Assembly: GCF_009389715.1 (NCBI RefSeq) | Contig: NC_052404.1 | Coordinates: forward strand, 9,198,745-9,262,744 | Source of the DNA: Phoenix dactylifera | Lineage: Eukaryota; Streptophyta; Magnoliopsida; Arecales; Arecaceae | Length of the DNA stretch: 64,000 bases | Direction: 5' to 3' | Part shown: one piece after another, positions 47,198 through 59,512 of the stretch | Position numbering within the stretch: the first letter of the stretch is position 1 | Layout: the number at the start of each line of letters is the position of its first letter | Made by a program: the position numbers and the translations under genes | The notes under the pieces: model-generated | What the model was told of the DNA's origin: nothing | What the model saw: only the letters and a program-made list of their open reading frames with translations | Databases searched by the model: none

Positions 47198-48724
47198 TGA
47201 ATGCATCCAATTTGAATCTACGAAAATATGGAAGAGTGAGTTTTAAAAAATCTGCCACATCTGTGATACTCAGAGGTTTCCAATAGCTTAGGGCTGCATT
47301 TGGCTTACATTGAAATCTCAAGGTCCACAACCATTTGGCATTCTGAGGTCTACTTTTTCTTTTTTTATTTTTGTAAAGGTGAATCATGGAACTCTCATTT
47401 CTTCAAGCTAGAAAACAAGCTGTATATTGGTGTTTTAAATATGCCATGTTTTGTTTCATGTGAAGCTATTAAAGTTTGGGAGAGAGTTTCATTTCTTGAC
47501 TTAATGTTCTGATTTTGTTACTTGTTGTCTAGGTTCTAGTGGCAACATGTTTCTATGGTGAATTGTTATAATGTATGTAGAGTTTATTTCTAAATGTCTG
47601 GAGGTTTTTCATTATTTATTAAAAACCACAGATGATCAAGCCATGCAATAAAAAAATTAACATTGCTTTTGAGGTGTGAAGTTGCCATGATGCATTCTTT
47701 TGGAGGTTAGTAATGAAAAATGAGTCAATGCTAGATGTCTATTTGTACTACTATTAAAAATGAGAGTTTTGAATTTCAGCATACTTATCTCTAGATTCTT
47801 TATGCCAAAATTTCAGATCAAAATATCCTTAGAATTCTGTCAAGTTATTAGTCTTTCTTCAATTGTATTTTAGCTAAAATGGAGACTTCGCCAATCAATA
47901 AATTCCTTCCTTTTTGGAGGAATAGCTGGGTAGCAGATCAATCAAGGATTTAAATACTGGTGCTTGTCAGTCCTTGTCAACCCTACTGGATCGTATTGTA
48001 GGATACTAGTACTAGTCTATGTCTGTATAGGTACCATTACTGATACATGGTTTGCGCCTCTATTTTGCTAGTCCAACAGCAAGAGGAGTATGTTGTTGGT
48101 ACCCATACTATATTAATCTGTGTCGTACTAGTAGGGTGTTGATATGGATATGATATGGATACCCATACTGTATTCCTTTTTTCTTGATCAGCAGTTCAAT
48201 AAAGTCTCCTCTGATTCAATTAAACCATTCAAGATTAATCAACATTTAAGTTCTAAATTTTTGATTTTTAGAACTATTGAATTTAAAATATTCCATCCCA
48301 ATATGGTTACCTTTCCCATTTAAGTCTCTCTCTCTCTCTCCCCCCCTTGTGTGTTTGATATCCAAAAACTGCTTAGCAATAATTGGACAAGTGTGTAATG
48401 TTAGGATGAACCAAAAAAGTTGTGTGCGTCCCATAAGTCATGACAATCATGTTTATATAATAATAACATTTTTCATAATTTGGATATTCTATAATTTAAA
48501 ATTTAATCATCATATTTTTTCTTCAAACATGCATTGTCACTGATGAGCTGCTAGTCTAACCAAGATGGTTTGGAAGAAACATAGAAGAGATAGATGCTGC
48601 TTTGACTCAGTGGTGGAAATTATGAGAAGATAAAAAGACATGATTATCTTTGATTTGGTTATTTTCTAACGTAGCCTTATTCTTTGCCAGTGGCTATAGA
48701 ATATGAATATTCTCTCTCTCTCTC

Positions 48725-48774
<50 letters not shown>

Positions 48775-51700
48775 ATGCAAAGTTGTTTCTAGGCTGAAAT
48801 GGTTGCCTAGAGTACTCAATTGGGTTAATGTTGGTTCTGATTTTGTCTTGGAAGCTTGTTCAGTGTTAGTGTTGGAGGTTTTGTTAAAAATGCTCGTGGC
48901 TTAATATGATTTGCTATCTTGCCAAATTCTGTGGTTTTTTAAACTTGGAATGAAATGGAAACATTTTTAAGAATGTGTTTCAATTGACTGTAGGTGACAT
49001 TAATCATAATAATGAATGGACTGAACTTACCATCATTTGGGATTCAATTGGAAATGCTTGGTGATGGTGTTACCTTTTAATTTGAGGAAATTGGAGCTAC
49101 TACCTTAAGAGGATGAGACATGAATAATTTCCATGTCTACCGATGCCAATAATTATGCCGATCATCCTATAGAAATAATTGAACTGCTTTATGATACTAC
49201 TTAGATAGCACCATCATGATACTATGCCCCATTTGTTGCAATCGTTCTGAAAAGAGATGCCTCCACGAGTGACATGTCCTTTACATTATAGGCTACCATC
49301 TGTTCATTAATTTCCTAAATTTTAGTAGACACATGTCAATGTTCAGAGCCAACACATAATCCAGTTGTTAGCATTTGGAGGAGGGCACTAGCACCTAATC
49401 ATGCTACCCAGGTCATTTGTAATCCCTTCCATGAATGAGAAGGGTTAAAATTGGTTTGGTTGATATTTTACTACTACTGCCTCAATGTGTATTTGTTTCT
49501 TAGTTGAGAAGATTCTCTTTTGGTCTTTATCATTTAATTAATTTTTTGCTTAGTCAAAATAAGAGCAAAATATATTGCATGGTCAGTCATGATTTCCCTC
49601 TCACTACATATTTTTGTTAAGGTCTCTTACTTACTAAACCCTTTTCATTTCCAATATTATCTCTAGTGGTGCATCCAAAAGAAGGAAAGAACTAGTTCAA
49701 TCAAGCCCTTGCTGGCTCCCTTATCACTATAGTCATTAGTCAAAAATGGCTTTGACTGGCCCTTCGCATGAGAGGCAAGTAATCTTATTTGGTTAATATT
49801 TAGATCTTTTTACGAAGGGAAATGCATGTAGTACATGTTATTGGGCCACCTGCTGGTTTGGCAACTCAGTATTCAACCACCCTATGCATTTAACCAACTC
49901 TTTCAAGTCACACCAGTCTCTTTATGCCATGTCGCAGGATGAATTTTGTGTGTACAAAATGAGCACCTCCTAGCATCTTTGTTTTTAGAATCTGTCACTT
50001 AGGAATCTTCTTAGAAAATTTTAAGTGACCAAATCTCAAAGGAGTTCTAGATTGATTGTAGAATCACAAGAAGGCCTCAACCAGGAATTTTATATGACCA
50101 ACTGTTTATTTGTCTAGGAGAGCAGAAGTTGGCATGTCTGGAGTTTTATTATTTCCCCTGGGTATTGCCTTGGAGCCCAACCATGATAACCTGGAGGAGA
50201 TCTGCAGTGTTGGCCTAGAGATTATCTACTTGTAAAGATTGCCTGCAAACTAATGATGCTTGCTGGGCTATGAGAGGAGATTGCATTTTCTGTGATGAAA
50301 CTTTAGACAATGCTTTATTACTAGTTTTGTTGTTAATGAACATAAAGAAATTACATGCAAGGATCAGAGTATCGAATGTTGCAGTTGTGCCAGTCACAAG
50401 GTAGCATAGCATGGTACTGTGCCGATCATGCCAGTCAGATGTCTGAGCTCATAGCATTATAAATATGACCACATTGGAATCCATAAATCCATGCTGGCAC
50501 ATGCTGACTTATACACACTAGCATGGACTGATGTGCATGATACAGCAGTTTATGCCCTTGTATATTCTGTCCAGACTTGGCTGGCAGACTATATGCAATA
50601 TGATATAAACCTTTATGTACCAACAGCTTGCTTACTAATGACTAGTGCCTCTTGTTGTTACAAGTACCCTCAAGAACAAGGTAGTGAAGGTGCATAAGAT
50701 CTAGCTATTCATTTAATTTATGGGTGCATCCCTCCCTTGAAATAATAAAATACCTTGTCGATAAGATATCTTCCTGTGCAAAATAGAGTTGGAGATTTTA
50801 CCCGAACTGGGTACCAATGGGGGATATCATCACTGACAATAATTTTGTGGATTCCATCAATTGAGGATGACTGCCATATTAGAAACTTATAGTGATATTC
50901 ATATTAACTATAGCTCTTGTGTAACCATTGTCAGAGTTTTGCCAATACAAACACTTAAATTGTGCATGAAAAATTTCTATGACCTACCACAATGGTGACT
51001 ACCTAGGTCAGACATTGACCCTTTTAGTTCTTGAAAACTCGGACCCTCTGTTTTGTTGAAGCTCATCAAGTGGAAATGAAAAGGGAGGTTACGGACGGAC
51101 ATCAAGAGATCTTTGTGAAGAATGAAATTTCTTCCATCTATCTTACGCTTACCTACCACAAATTATTATTAGCAATGATAGCGATGGTGAAGATATCCTT
51201 GCCTATCTTCATAGAAGAAAGCACTTGCCTTCTATTCTCTGAAAGAAGCACTATTGATTAGTGGAGTCGTTGTCCATAGGCACTTAAACCGGCATACCAT
51301 AATTGGCAGATCAGGTATTCATCCTTCGGTTTATCTGCTCAAACTTCATTTTGCAACGTAGGCGGAAGTGGACTGCCATTCTGCATTGTGTGGGAGGCTC
51401 AAGATTTCTGGTAAACTGCATATGCTTTGTTTTCCCTGTAGGAAACTATCTAGCAGCAATATTAGCCAATTCATTGTTGTTCTATGCAGGCGATTTTTCC
51501 TGTTACCTTAGAAGAACATGAGGATTGCCAGTCTGAGTCAGTAATCTTAGATTTTGGTTCAATAAAGTAATACCTCCACCACTCCTTTCACTTTCCTTTG
51601 AAAATGGTGAAAATTCTTTTGTGCAGTTCATCAAGAAAAGATAGAATATTTCACATAATAACCTACTTGTGGGACCTATGGCGCCCCGCATATTGGTTTG

Positions 51701-53940
51701 AAGCAAATCATTCAGATATTATCCACTGTAGTGTCTTAAACTACTTAAATTTGTCCTCTCTGGGTCTCTCCAAACTAGTTACTATATGTTAGGTCCTAGG
51801 TTTGCTTTTTCCTAGAGCCTTGTTAATGTCTCATGACTTTTGTATTACCAAATACCATGTGATAGTGAACCATGGATGAGATGGAACAGAAAAACATCAT
51901 TGTTGCCCAAAATGTACCTGGGCCATCCGGGATGTGAAAACCACAAGCTGAAACCGAAACCTGAACACAACAGTACCGACTGCTGGAATTGGCGAAGTGC
52001 CCTATGTGGATTAGAGACCGCATTGTCTGCCAATATCGATTGTTTGACATTGTCATGTATGCTGGATTTTTTGTCTTAGTGTTATGCTGTCATGTCATCT
52101 CATCTGGCTTTGGGGGAAAATTTGACTGCGCTATTTTTTTAGTAATAAAAAATTTTCAATTTTGACATTATGTATGTTTTAGTAATTAAAGAATGTCAAT
52201 TTTTTATACTTAATCATATATTCATCTGTGTAATTTGTATTTATGTTGTTTAATTCATTTCTGCTTATTTTTAAGGTTTTATCATATTATGTGACAGTTA
52301 ATTCTCTTTTATACTTCTTTTTCAGTGCCTGCTTATTGCCAGCAGCAAATGCACGCCTGTTCTGTGGCCACACAATTCCAGATCTTAATCCACTGTGTAT
52401 CAGTCAGCATGCTCCCATTAAGTAATCAAGATTTTTTTTTTCTGCAGTCCTTAATCAACGTGTGCCTTTTTCGCAGTCCTTAATCAACATGTGCCTTGGG
52501 ATCATCTTCTGACATCCCTTTTGGGATACTGGATGTTATAATTCTATCTCATTTTTATCAAATAAACAAACTTTCTCTCATCTGTCAAAGTTTGTCATTA
52601 ATATTTGTATGCTTTTCTGTTGGAAGATGGGCATGTTCTTGCCTGCATGAACTGGATAATTTCCATGATTCGCATGCAAATCAGCAATTAAAAAGCAGGT
52701 ACAGCATGTTAGACAATGTTTTTCAGGCATGAACAGGTTCCAGGTACCAGAGAAAGGCTTAGGTGACAATTTAAGCAAGTCAAACTTTAAATTGATCTTA
52801 AAGTGAGAAATAATTGCTTCGTTTCTATCTAAAATCTCCATCATCTGGGCACCACTTCAATCGGTCATTGCTTTTTGGAAAATTAAGAGGCTCTTTTAAT
52901 CATCAGATAACTGGGAAAAAGATATTGTGAAAGATCCAAAAAGAAGGCTTTGTTATCCTAAGATAGCTAAAGCAGCTTGCTGATTGGTTCAATGGGAATG
53001 CATTATTATACCTTGGAACTTGTGCTCTGTTTTAATAATTCCCTCTTCTATGTGAGACTCAAGTCATCCTTTTCTTCTATCTGCTATGACCCCACGACTC
53101 TTAAAATGTTTCAGATGTTCATATTAGGTTTGATATCCATGATGCCTGGTAACTCAACATTCCATTGTGTAGCAATAGGCTGTGCCAAATAAAATTAATT
53201 TGAATTGGCTGCTTTTGTTGTGTTCTGTTATTGCATCATATTGGCAAGATTGCAGGTGGGTACAATGAGCTAAGGTCGGAAGTGCAGTTTGTATCATAAT
53301 ACTGATCGACAAGGAAGCCTAGGAACACATTGGTGTTAAAAAGGTGCTGCGAATGAGAATTTTACAGCCAAATGTATCGAAAATGACTAGAAATTTGTAC
53401 CGATGAGGAGATATACAACTTAAATTATGTACTGGATCAAAAAGAAATTTTGTTCATGGAATAATATGTGCATCACAGAAGGTGTTTTAAGGATTTAGAA
53501 TCCATTAATACCTTGTCGAGAAAGAAGGTGAGGAACCTTATCAGAAGAGGTAGGAATGTAACCCTGTTGGGAGTTGGGTCAATGTATCTCTGATCAAATG
53601 TCAAAGTTCCACTGATACAAAAATAAATAAATATAAACAAATGGACCTTACAAAAACTTCATAATGTTCGATACCATTTGACTCTCATGATTTCTTCCAG
53701 CGGTTCCTATTCTTAGTTGAACTATCTTAGTCATCGACTTCAGAGTGGAAATCATGTGCTTCAGGATATTTTAACTAGATTTTTTTGAAATCTGCAAGGC
53801 TGTGGACCGGAAGCCACTGGATATGCCGAATAAACAAATGGACACTGCAGCATCTCACAATAAGACAGATCAAGCATAGCCAAAGGTTATTTCCCCTCCT
53901 TCCCCACTTGCAAGTATGCCAATTGCATGGTTGCCCTCAC
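47198..53940. other. long intergenic stretch
   Basis: About 6.7 kb without a supported gene. Small frames on both strands have no recognisable domain. Microsatellite CT at 48711-48770. An imperfect 27-base tandem duplication (GCAGTCCTTAATCAACRTGT type) lies at 52444-52497. Confidence 0.45.
48711..48770. repeat. (CT)n microsatellite
   Basis: About 60 bases of TC repeat with one interruption (CCCTT). Confidence 0.9.
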
Positions 53941-53951
53941 TGCAGTCCTTT

Positions 53952-54284
53952 TTTTTTTTTGGCTAAAAAATAGGAGGGGGAGAGGTGAAATCCTGCCTGC
54001 GTAGCAGCCCCCGCTATGCCCTCCTTCCATCAGGGAATGTTCAATGAGAGTAGACGAGATGGCCATCCTTTACTCATATTCTCTCCGACCAGTGGGTTGC
54101 CCCACGTATGAGTACGTCACCCCAGTGCCACCTCAATACCGGCGGACCAGATAGCGACTCCACCGGATAGACCAGGCATGGGGCATCTAGTCTCCACATT
54201 TAATCGACGCATGCGCATTTCGAACCTAGGCCACTCCGGTAGAATCTTAGCTCTATTCCAACCGTGCTACCACCTTGGTGGCCA
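53952..54284 (-). mobile_element. tRNA-derived SINE with target duplication
   Basis: The minus strand begins GGCCACCAAGGTGGTAGCAC. It has a pol III box A, TGGTAGCACGG (54272-54262), and a box B-like GGTTCGAAATG (54226-54216) at tRNA-like spacing. The body is about 330 bp and ends in a run of A (the T run at 53949-53960 on the plus strand). Flanks TGCAGTCCTTTT (53941-53952) and TGCAGTTCTTTT (54286-54297) form a target duplication with one mismatch. No coding capacity. Confidence 0.88.
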
Positions 54285-54297
54285 TTGCAGTTCTTTT

Positions 54298-57200
54298 CGT
54301 AACGAATTCTCCCTTGAGTAAGAATCAAGCTATATCGGCAATACCATGGTCTAACTTTTCCACTATCCTGATTAATGACAGGAGGATTGCTCCTTCTCAT
54401 CTGCTTAGCCGCTGTTAGTTTATCTTCCAATGGTTCAGTATAATATAAAGAAATCTAAGCCAATTCCAAGTTCAGGCTTATCGATAAACGAATGACATGA
54501 CCTTTCTGTCGACAAATCATATTTGTTGCTGAGAATTAAAGCAGCCATTACAAACTTTTGGATCCATCGACTACTAATTTCGCATGCATGGCTTTTTCAT
54601 CTAACAGTTCTCTTTCTTTTTCCATGTCAAAAACTCTGAAAAATTTAATGTAATTGCTGGAAACCCTGTAGAACAGGGAGGCTTTGTGTTGTCAACTTGA
54701 ATTCCTCTCATGGACTCTCACATCCAATTATAGGCAGCCTTGGTGTCAATTTGTCTTGCTTTGCCGGAAGGGAAGCAAACTTGGTGGTCCCAATTTACCA
54801 GTCATGAAAACAGGCGCCAATTAGTTCTGCTCTGCCGGAATGGAAGCAAACTTGTTGGCCCCAACTCCAAGTCATTTTAGGACTCATTAATAGCCATTAA
54901 AACAGTCTCCAAACAGCGATATATAGCTGACGGTGAGAGACTTTGACTCTATTCAGATTATTCATGTGTATCGAAAGACGAACAGGACGGCTGATTAGAT
55001 TGATTCTTTTGCTGCCCATCATTTTGAAGAGGTCTCATGAACATGATCTGAGATTGTATCTTCATTTTTATGCTACATATTGTTTTTTAACTCGGTTGCA
55101 CTCATGCCAGATTAACGACCATTTTATCGGGAAAAAAAAAAAAAAAAAGTCTCCAAACCATCACGAGTCCAAGGTACCGCATCGGTGACGTGTGGAGCAC
55201 TAATTAGCCGAGTCCTTTTTTTATTCCCCCATAAATCCCTACCTCAAGTCTCAAGTAAATCCTCATGAGGATGGCTACGTTTGGCATCCATCGACTCCTC
55301 TGTTTCGCACTCATCGGTACGATATGCGTGGCCCTCTGGATCACCGTCCATCCTCGTAACGTTTCCCATCCTGGCAAGCTAAACCTTGGGCAGTGCCGTG
55401 AACACTGGGACATAAAGATAAAGATAGATAAGGACGCAAATTAAGTCTACAGCTCACCCGTGCCGTGACGCCCGCCGGCCTAACACGCAAGGAACTGGGA
55501 CCATCTCCGAATTGACCCAAACAACGCCATGAAGTTACTTCTACGGCTTTGTGCCTAGAGGAACCGGATTCCCTTGACGTAGCATCTGAGGCCAGCTCCC
55601 GTATCGCCATCCTTGGAGCCACTCGCGGGCCAGATTTCTCTAGATCTGAGCCGTAGATCGGTCGACCTTATCCCGTATCAGGTCATCAATGGCTCTGATC
55701 AAAGGACCACGGGTAGCAACTGATGGATGAAGTGCATCGCAGGCGAGTGCATTAGTGCATCGATTAGACTGCGAATTGGCTCCTATCGTTGACTCCGGTT
55801 TGGCGAATTTTGCCTCCTTGGGTCGCACCAGATCGCTCTCGCCCCGCTAACCACCAACCAGGATTCCGGACGAATGCTTCAAAGACAGATATTTTTACAA
55901 TATAGTCTGCTTATTGTTACGATATCATTTTCCTAGTTATTTTTTCTTCTTAACTTTCAGTTTGAGTAAACATCACCCATCCATCCCCTTGTGTAAGGGA
56001 CTATCACGTGCCTTTATTTTCTTCCAAAATAGTCTTTGCTGAGAGGATCGTGTTCTCATCGGTTGACCTTTTTCTGCAGGTGTATATTAAAAAAGATACA
56101 GCAACACCTTTTTTTTTTTATTACTTTCCACGAAAAAAATTATACCTTAAAATTTTTAATTTTTACAATTAAATTACAAATTTTAATTTTTAGTTGGAAT
56201 TTAATGGTATATATAAATTAACTATTTATCCTTAGAAGTTATCCAAAGAATAGAATCAAATTTAGAAAAATTAATTATTTCATTCCACCGATACTTCTCT
56301 AAAGCAAATTACCAATTTCATATACATCATTGGCGATGTTAAAGCTTGGATGGATGGTTCGTCCATATTATTATTAAAAATTAAATTTTGAATTTTGTTA
56401 AAAAAATTAAGAAATTTTAGGATGTAAGTATTTTTCAGAGAAGCTGAAGGGCTGTTCATTTCTTTTAAAAAAAAGAAAGCGAGGGAGAGAGAATAAGGCC
56501 AAGAAAGGAAGAGAGAGAGAGAAGATGACGACTCGAAGGCATCTCGCTGTAACTGCTGCCTTAAAGGTGCTCGAAGAAATTTCTCAAATACCCATCCTGC
56601 ACCTCCTTGTTCCTAAGAATTCCACCAAGATCCTTTTCTTACCTGCCCATAGGAAGGGTAGGTCGGAGAGCTCCAGGCCATGGACAATCTCTTTTCTCTC
56701 TATTCAGACTAACCGAACGCCAAGGCCATGTACATCATCATGCCAGCTTCCCACTTATCCAGCCACACAGAGATATAGTCGCATTTTGGATCGATGTTTG
56801 GCGGAGCAGTCATGGGGGAGTGGCCGATCGAGAGCAAGTACCAGCTTCTGGTAGAGGGGTTCGAGCAGTGCGAGCCACTGGAGCTCGAGGACGACAACGA
56901 CATTGCACCCCTGGACCATCAACTCGCCTCGATGGCCCCAAGAGGCTCCGAGCTGGTTGGCCTTGAAGATCTAAGGCAAGGCTTATTGGGTCTCGTGGGG
57001 GTGGTAGGCAATGGATGCGAGAATGGCGCCCAAACAGGTAGCGCGGCGAGCTGCATGGGCTTTGCTTGGTTTCAGTCGGGAGCGAGCTTCTCGAGCTCGA
57101 CTTGCTTGCTCTTGCAGCGAGCTCCACAGCCAGCTAGGAGAAGGCAATGGTTGCGGCTCCGATGAGGCAGAGGAATCCACACGGTACACTGACGCGCGGG

Positions 57201-57309
57201 GCGACGTGATTGATTTAATAAGGGACGAAGTTGAAGAGGACCTAGTCCAAGGGAGGAGGAGTAGTGCGGCAAGGGCTAATGGCGTTGTTCTCGTCTCCTG
57301 AGAGCCCCC
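54298..57309. other. intergenic
   Basis: No gene is supported. An imperfect duplication around GCCGGAAKGGAAGCAAACTT lies at 54760-54860. Overlapping GC-rich frames at 56525-57301 have no recognised domain and may be decayed sequence upstream of the LINE end. Confidence 0.45.
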
Positions 57310-57832
57310 AATCCCCCGTTTTCTCAAAATAAACTTCGACCGCGGCACTTACGTGGATAGTTGCTGCAGTGTTGGTTGTCATCCATGATCAGCAGGCTAA
57401 ATTAGTGGCGGCCGAGGATAGACACGTCTTCAACCAGTCTATTGACAACACTGAATTGAGAGTAGCATAGATAGAAATTTTCTCTGTAAGTTAGGTATTG
57501 AGGGCAGATCGCATCATCATCGAAGAGGATTCTGCCATGGTGATTCAGGAGATCCAGAAGACTGGGGGCACTGATGGGAGCATGAGGTTGATCTACGATA
57601 TTCACCGTCTGCTAGGCGAATGCATCTCCTACTGAGCCTCACATATCTATAGAGAGGCCAACAGTGAAGCAGATTGAGTGGCTTCCTATACGGCTTATCA
57701 TTTAGAAGATTTTATCTAAATAGACCAGACTTCTATTCCGTCTGCCCTATAGTCTGTCTTATTTTCTAACTTATTAGATGATACACCCGTTATGTATGAG
57801 CTACCGATATACCCAAAAAAAAAAAAAAAACT
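57310..57832 (+). mobile_element. LINE 3' end with RNase H remnant and poly(A)
   Basis: The plus strand carries KINFDRGTY (RNase H start) near 57325, IEGRSIIIEEDSAMVIQEIQ near 57500-57560 and IYREANSEADWVASYT near 57650-57700, all typical of plant LINE RNase H. A poly(A) run follows at 57817-57830. Stops and frame changes show decay. The rest of ORF2 is missing. Confidence 0.68.
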
Positions 57833-59233
57833 CTCCTTCCTCGCGCGAACCCACCGCTGGATCACGCAATGGTTGCTTTCCAGCCATATGCAGGCAAATG
57901 AAAAAATTTGGAGTGCTTTTAGATATGTGCTAGTTGAGATCCAATGGTTCATATCGCGAAAGAACATCGATGGGCTCTTTTGAGCCCAAGATACAACCCG
58001 ACCTTGGGCCCCGTAGGAGCAGCCTTGTCCTCTCGAATGGCTGTCCTCCGGCCTAGCATGGAGGTCATCTTCCAGAAGAATATGCTGACTTTGTGACCTG
58101 AAAAAATAAGGTGGCAAGGACCAATACGTTTCTTATCAGGAAAGGATACAACCTTCCCGGGATGAGTCATCGTGTAGAGGATCGGCTGCAAATCACTGCC
58201 GTCAGATGGAAGAAAATATAGCATGGCATAATGTACTGCATCCTGAATGACCGACTCTTACAGCATCTTATATGTTTTTGATGCATATGGTGCATGTGCG
58301 GAATCAAATACATATTTTAGAAGAAAACAAGTTTGTTTTCCCGAAAAGATCAAGAAACAAAATCAAGTGGCTTAGAGGAGGTTCCATAATCAAGAACGCC
58401 TACCAAAAAGAAAATAGGAAGTCAACAATGGAACAATTACATTAGACGCATCTGTCTGCTGTAATAATCTTTCTTTTGCAACAACAACAAAAACAGTTTT
58501 AAATAAAAATGCAAAATAAATAAAGGTTTATAAAACCAATGCTATATAGTTGAGAAAAGGTTTAATAGCGATCATTATGGTTATTTTTCTGTTTATTTTT
58601 TTTAAATTTCTTCTCATCAATTAAAGACTATAATACGAAGACCTTTCTAATTACACTTACTGTGAAAGCACTTTCTACTCCCTCTTGCTATAACAATCTC
58701 AGAAAAGAGTTTCCAGAGGAGCCGAGCAATTCATGGAACACCACTATAATATTACTCTTTCGCCATGTTGGATAAAGACAAGGGATTGATGCTTTTTAAG
58801 CATATTTTAAAGAGAAAAAGCTCAGCAAGCGTAAGAGGGTTCTAATACTAATCTTGCTTTCAAAGTTAAATAAAATATTCGTATCTATTATAAATTACTT
58901 GAGACAAGACAAGGATAGATGGAAACCTTATATAAGGTCGATGAGGTTTAAACCTCAAATCTCCTTCAAGGATAAGTATTTATGAAAAAGGTGCTAACTA
59001 ACAGAGTTAACAATCGTTAGCGGTTTTGTTTCTTTATTACTAAATTTTATGTAGTTTCTCTAGATTTTTACGAGCAACTTAAACGCAGCCGGACAAAGTC
59101 AGACGACAGGAATGTCATAAAACAAAAGGCCCGGGCAGTCTAAGTCTTTTTATCACGAAGATAATAAAATCGTCGTGGAGACACGCGGCCCCGGCTCCTC
59201 CGGTCTCGTCTTGTGAAGGGCTCAGCCGCCTTC
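57833..59233. other. intergenic and distal WRKY upstream region
   Basis: No gene is supported; short frames at 57716-58224 lack recognised domains. Confidence 0.45.
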
Positions 59234-59276
59234 GGTCAAGTCAAACCCACAAGCTTTGACTGCCCTCCACGGTCAA
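59234..59276. promoter_or_regulatory. cluster of four W-boxes upstream of the WRKY gene
   Basis: TTGAC cores on both strands: GGTCAA 59234-59239, AGTCAA 59239-59244, TTGACT 59256-59261 and GGTCAA 59271-59276. The cluster lies about 240-280 bp before the ATG. W-boxes are the binding sites of WRKY factors, so self- or cross-regulation is likely. Confidence 0.7.
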
Positions 59277-59512
59277 ACACTCCGCGCGCACACCCCTTCT
59301 CAGTAGATGCCTCACATCCTCCTCCACCAGCCCGTCCAATACGTAGAGCCCTCTCCCTTGCCTCCCCTTTCCTCTCTTCTTCCCTCATAAGCCCATGCAT
59401 ACATAGTAACACTTTCTTTAAATCAACCCCTCCCCACCCTTTCTCAACTTCTTTAAACTCCTTTGCCTTCCCCTCTTGCTCTCCCTTAGTCTGATCTTTT
59501 CTCTCTCTCCTT

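Noticed and set aside
56525-57301. Overlapping GC-rich frames of 93-123 residues on both strands
   Set aside because: Several frames are open at once and none shows a domain; adjacent sequence is a dead LINE.
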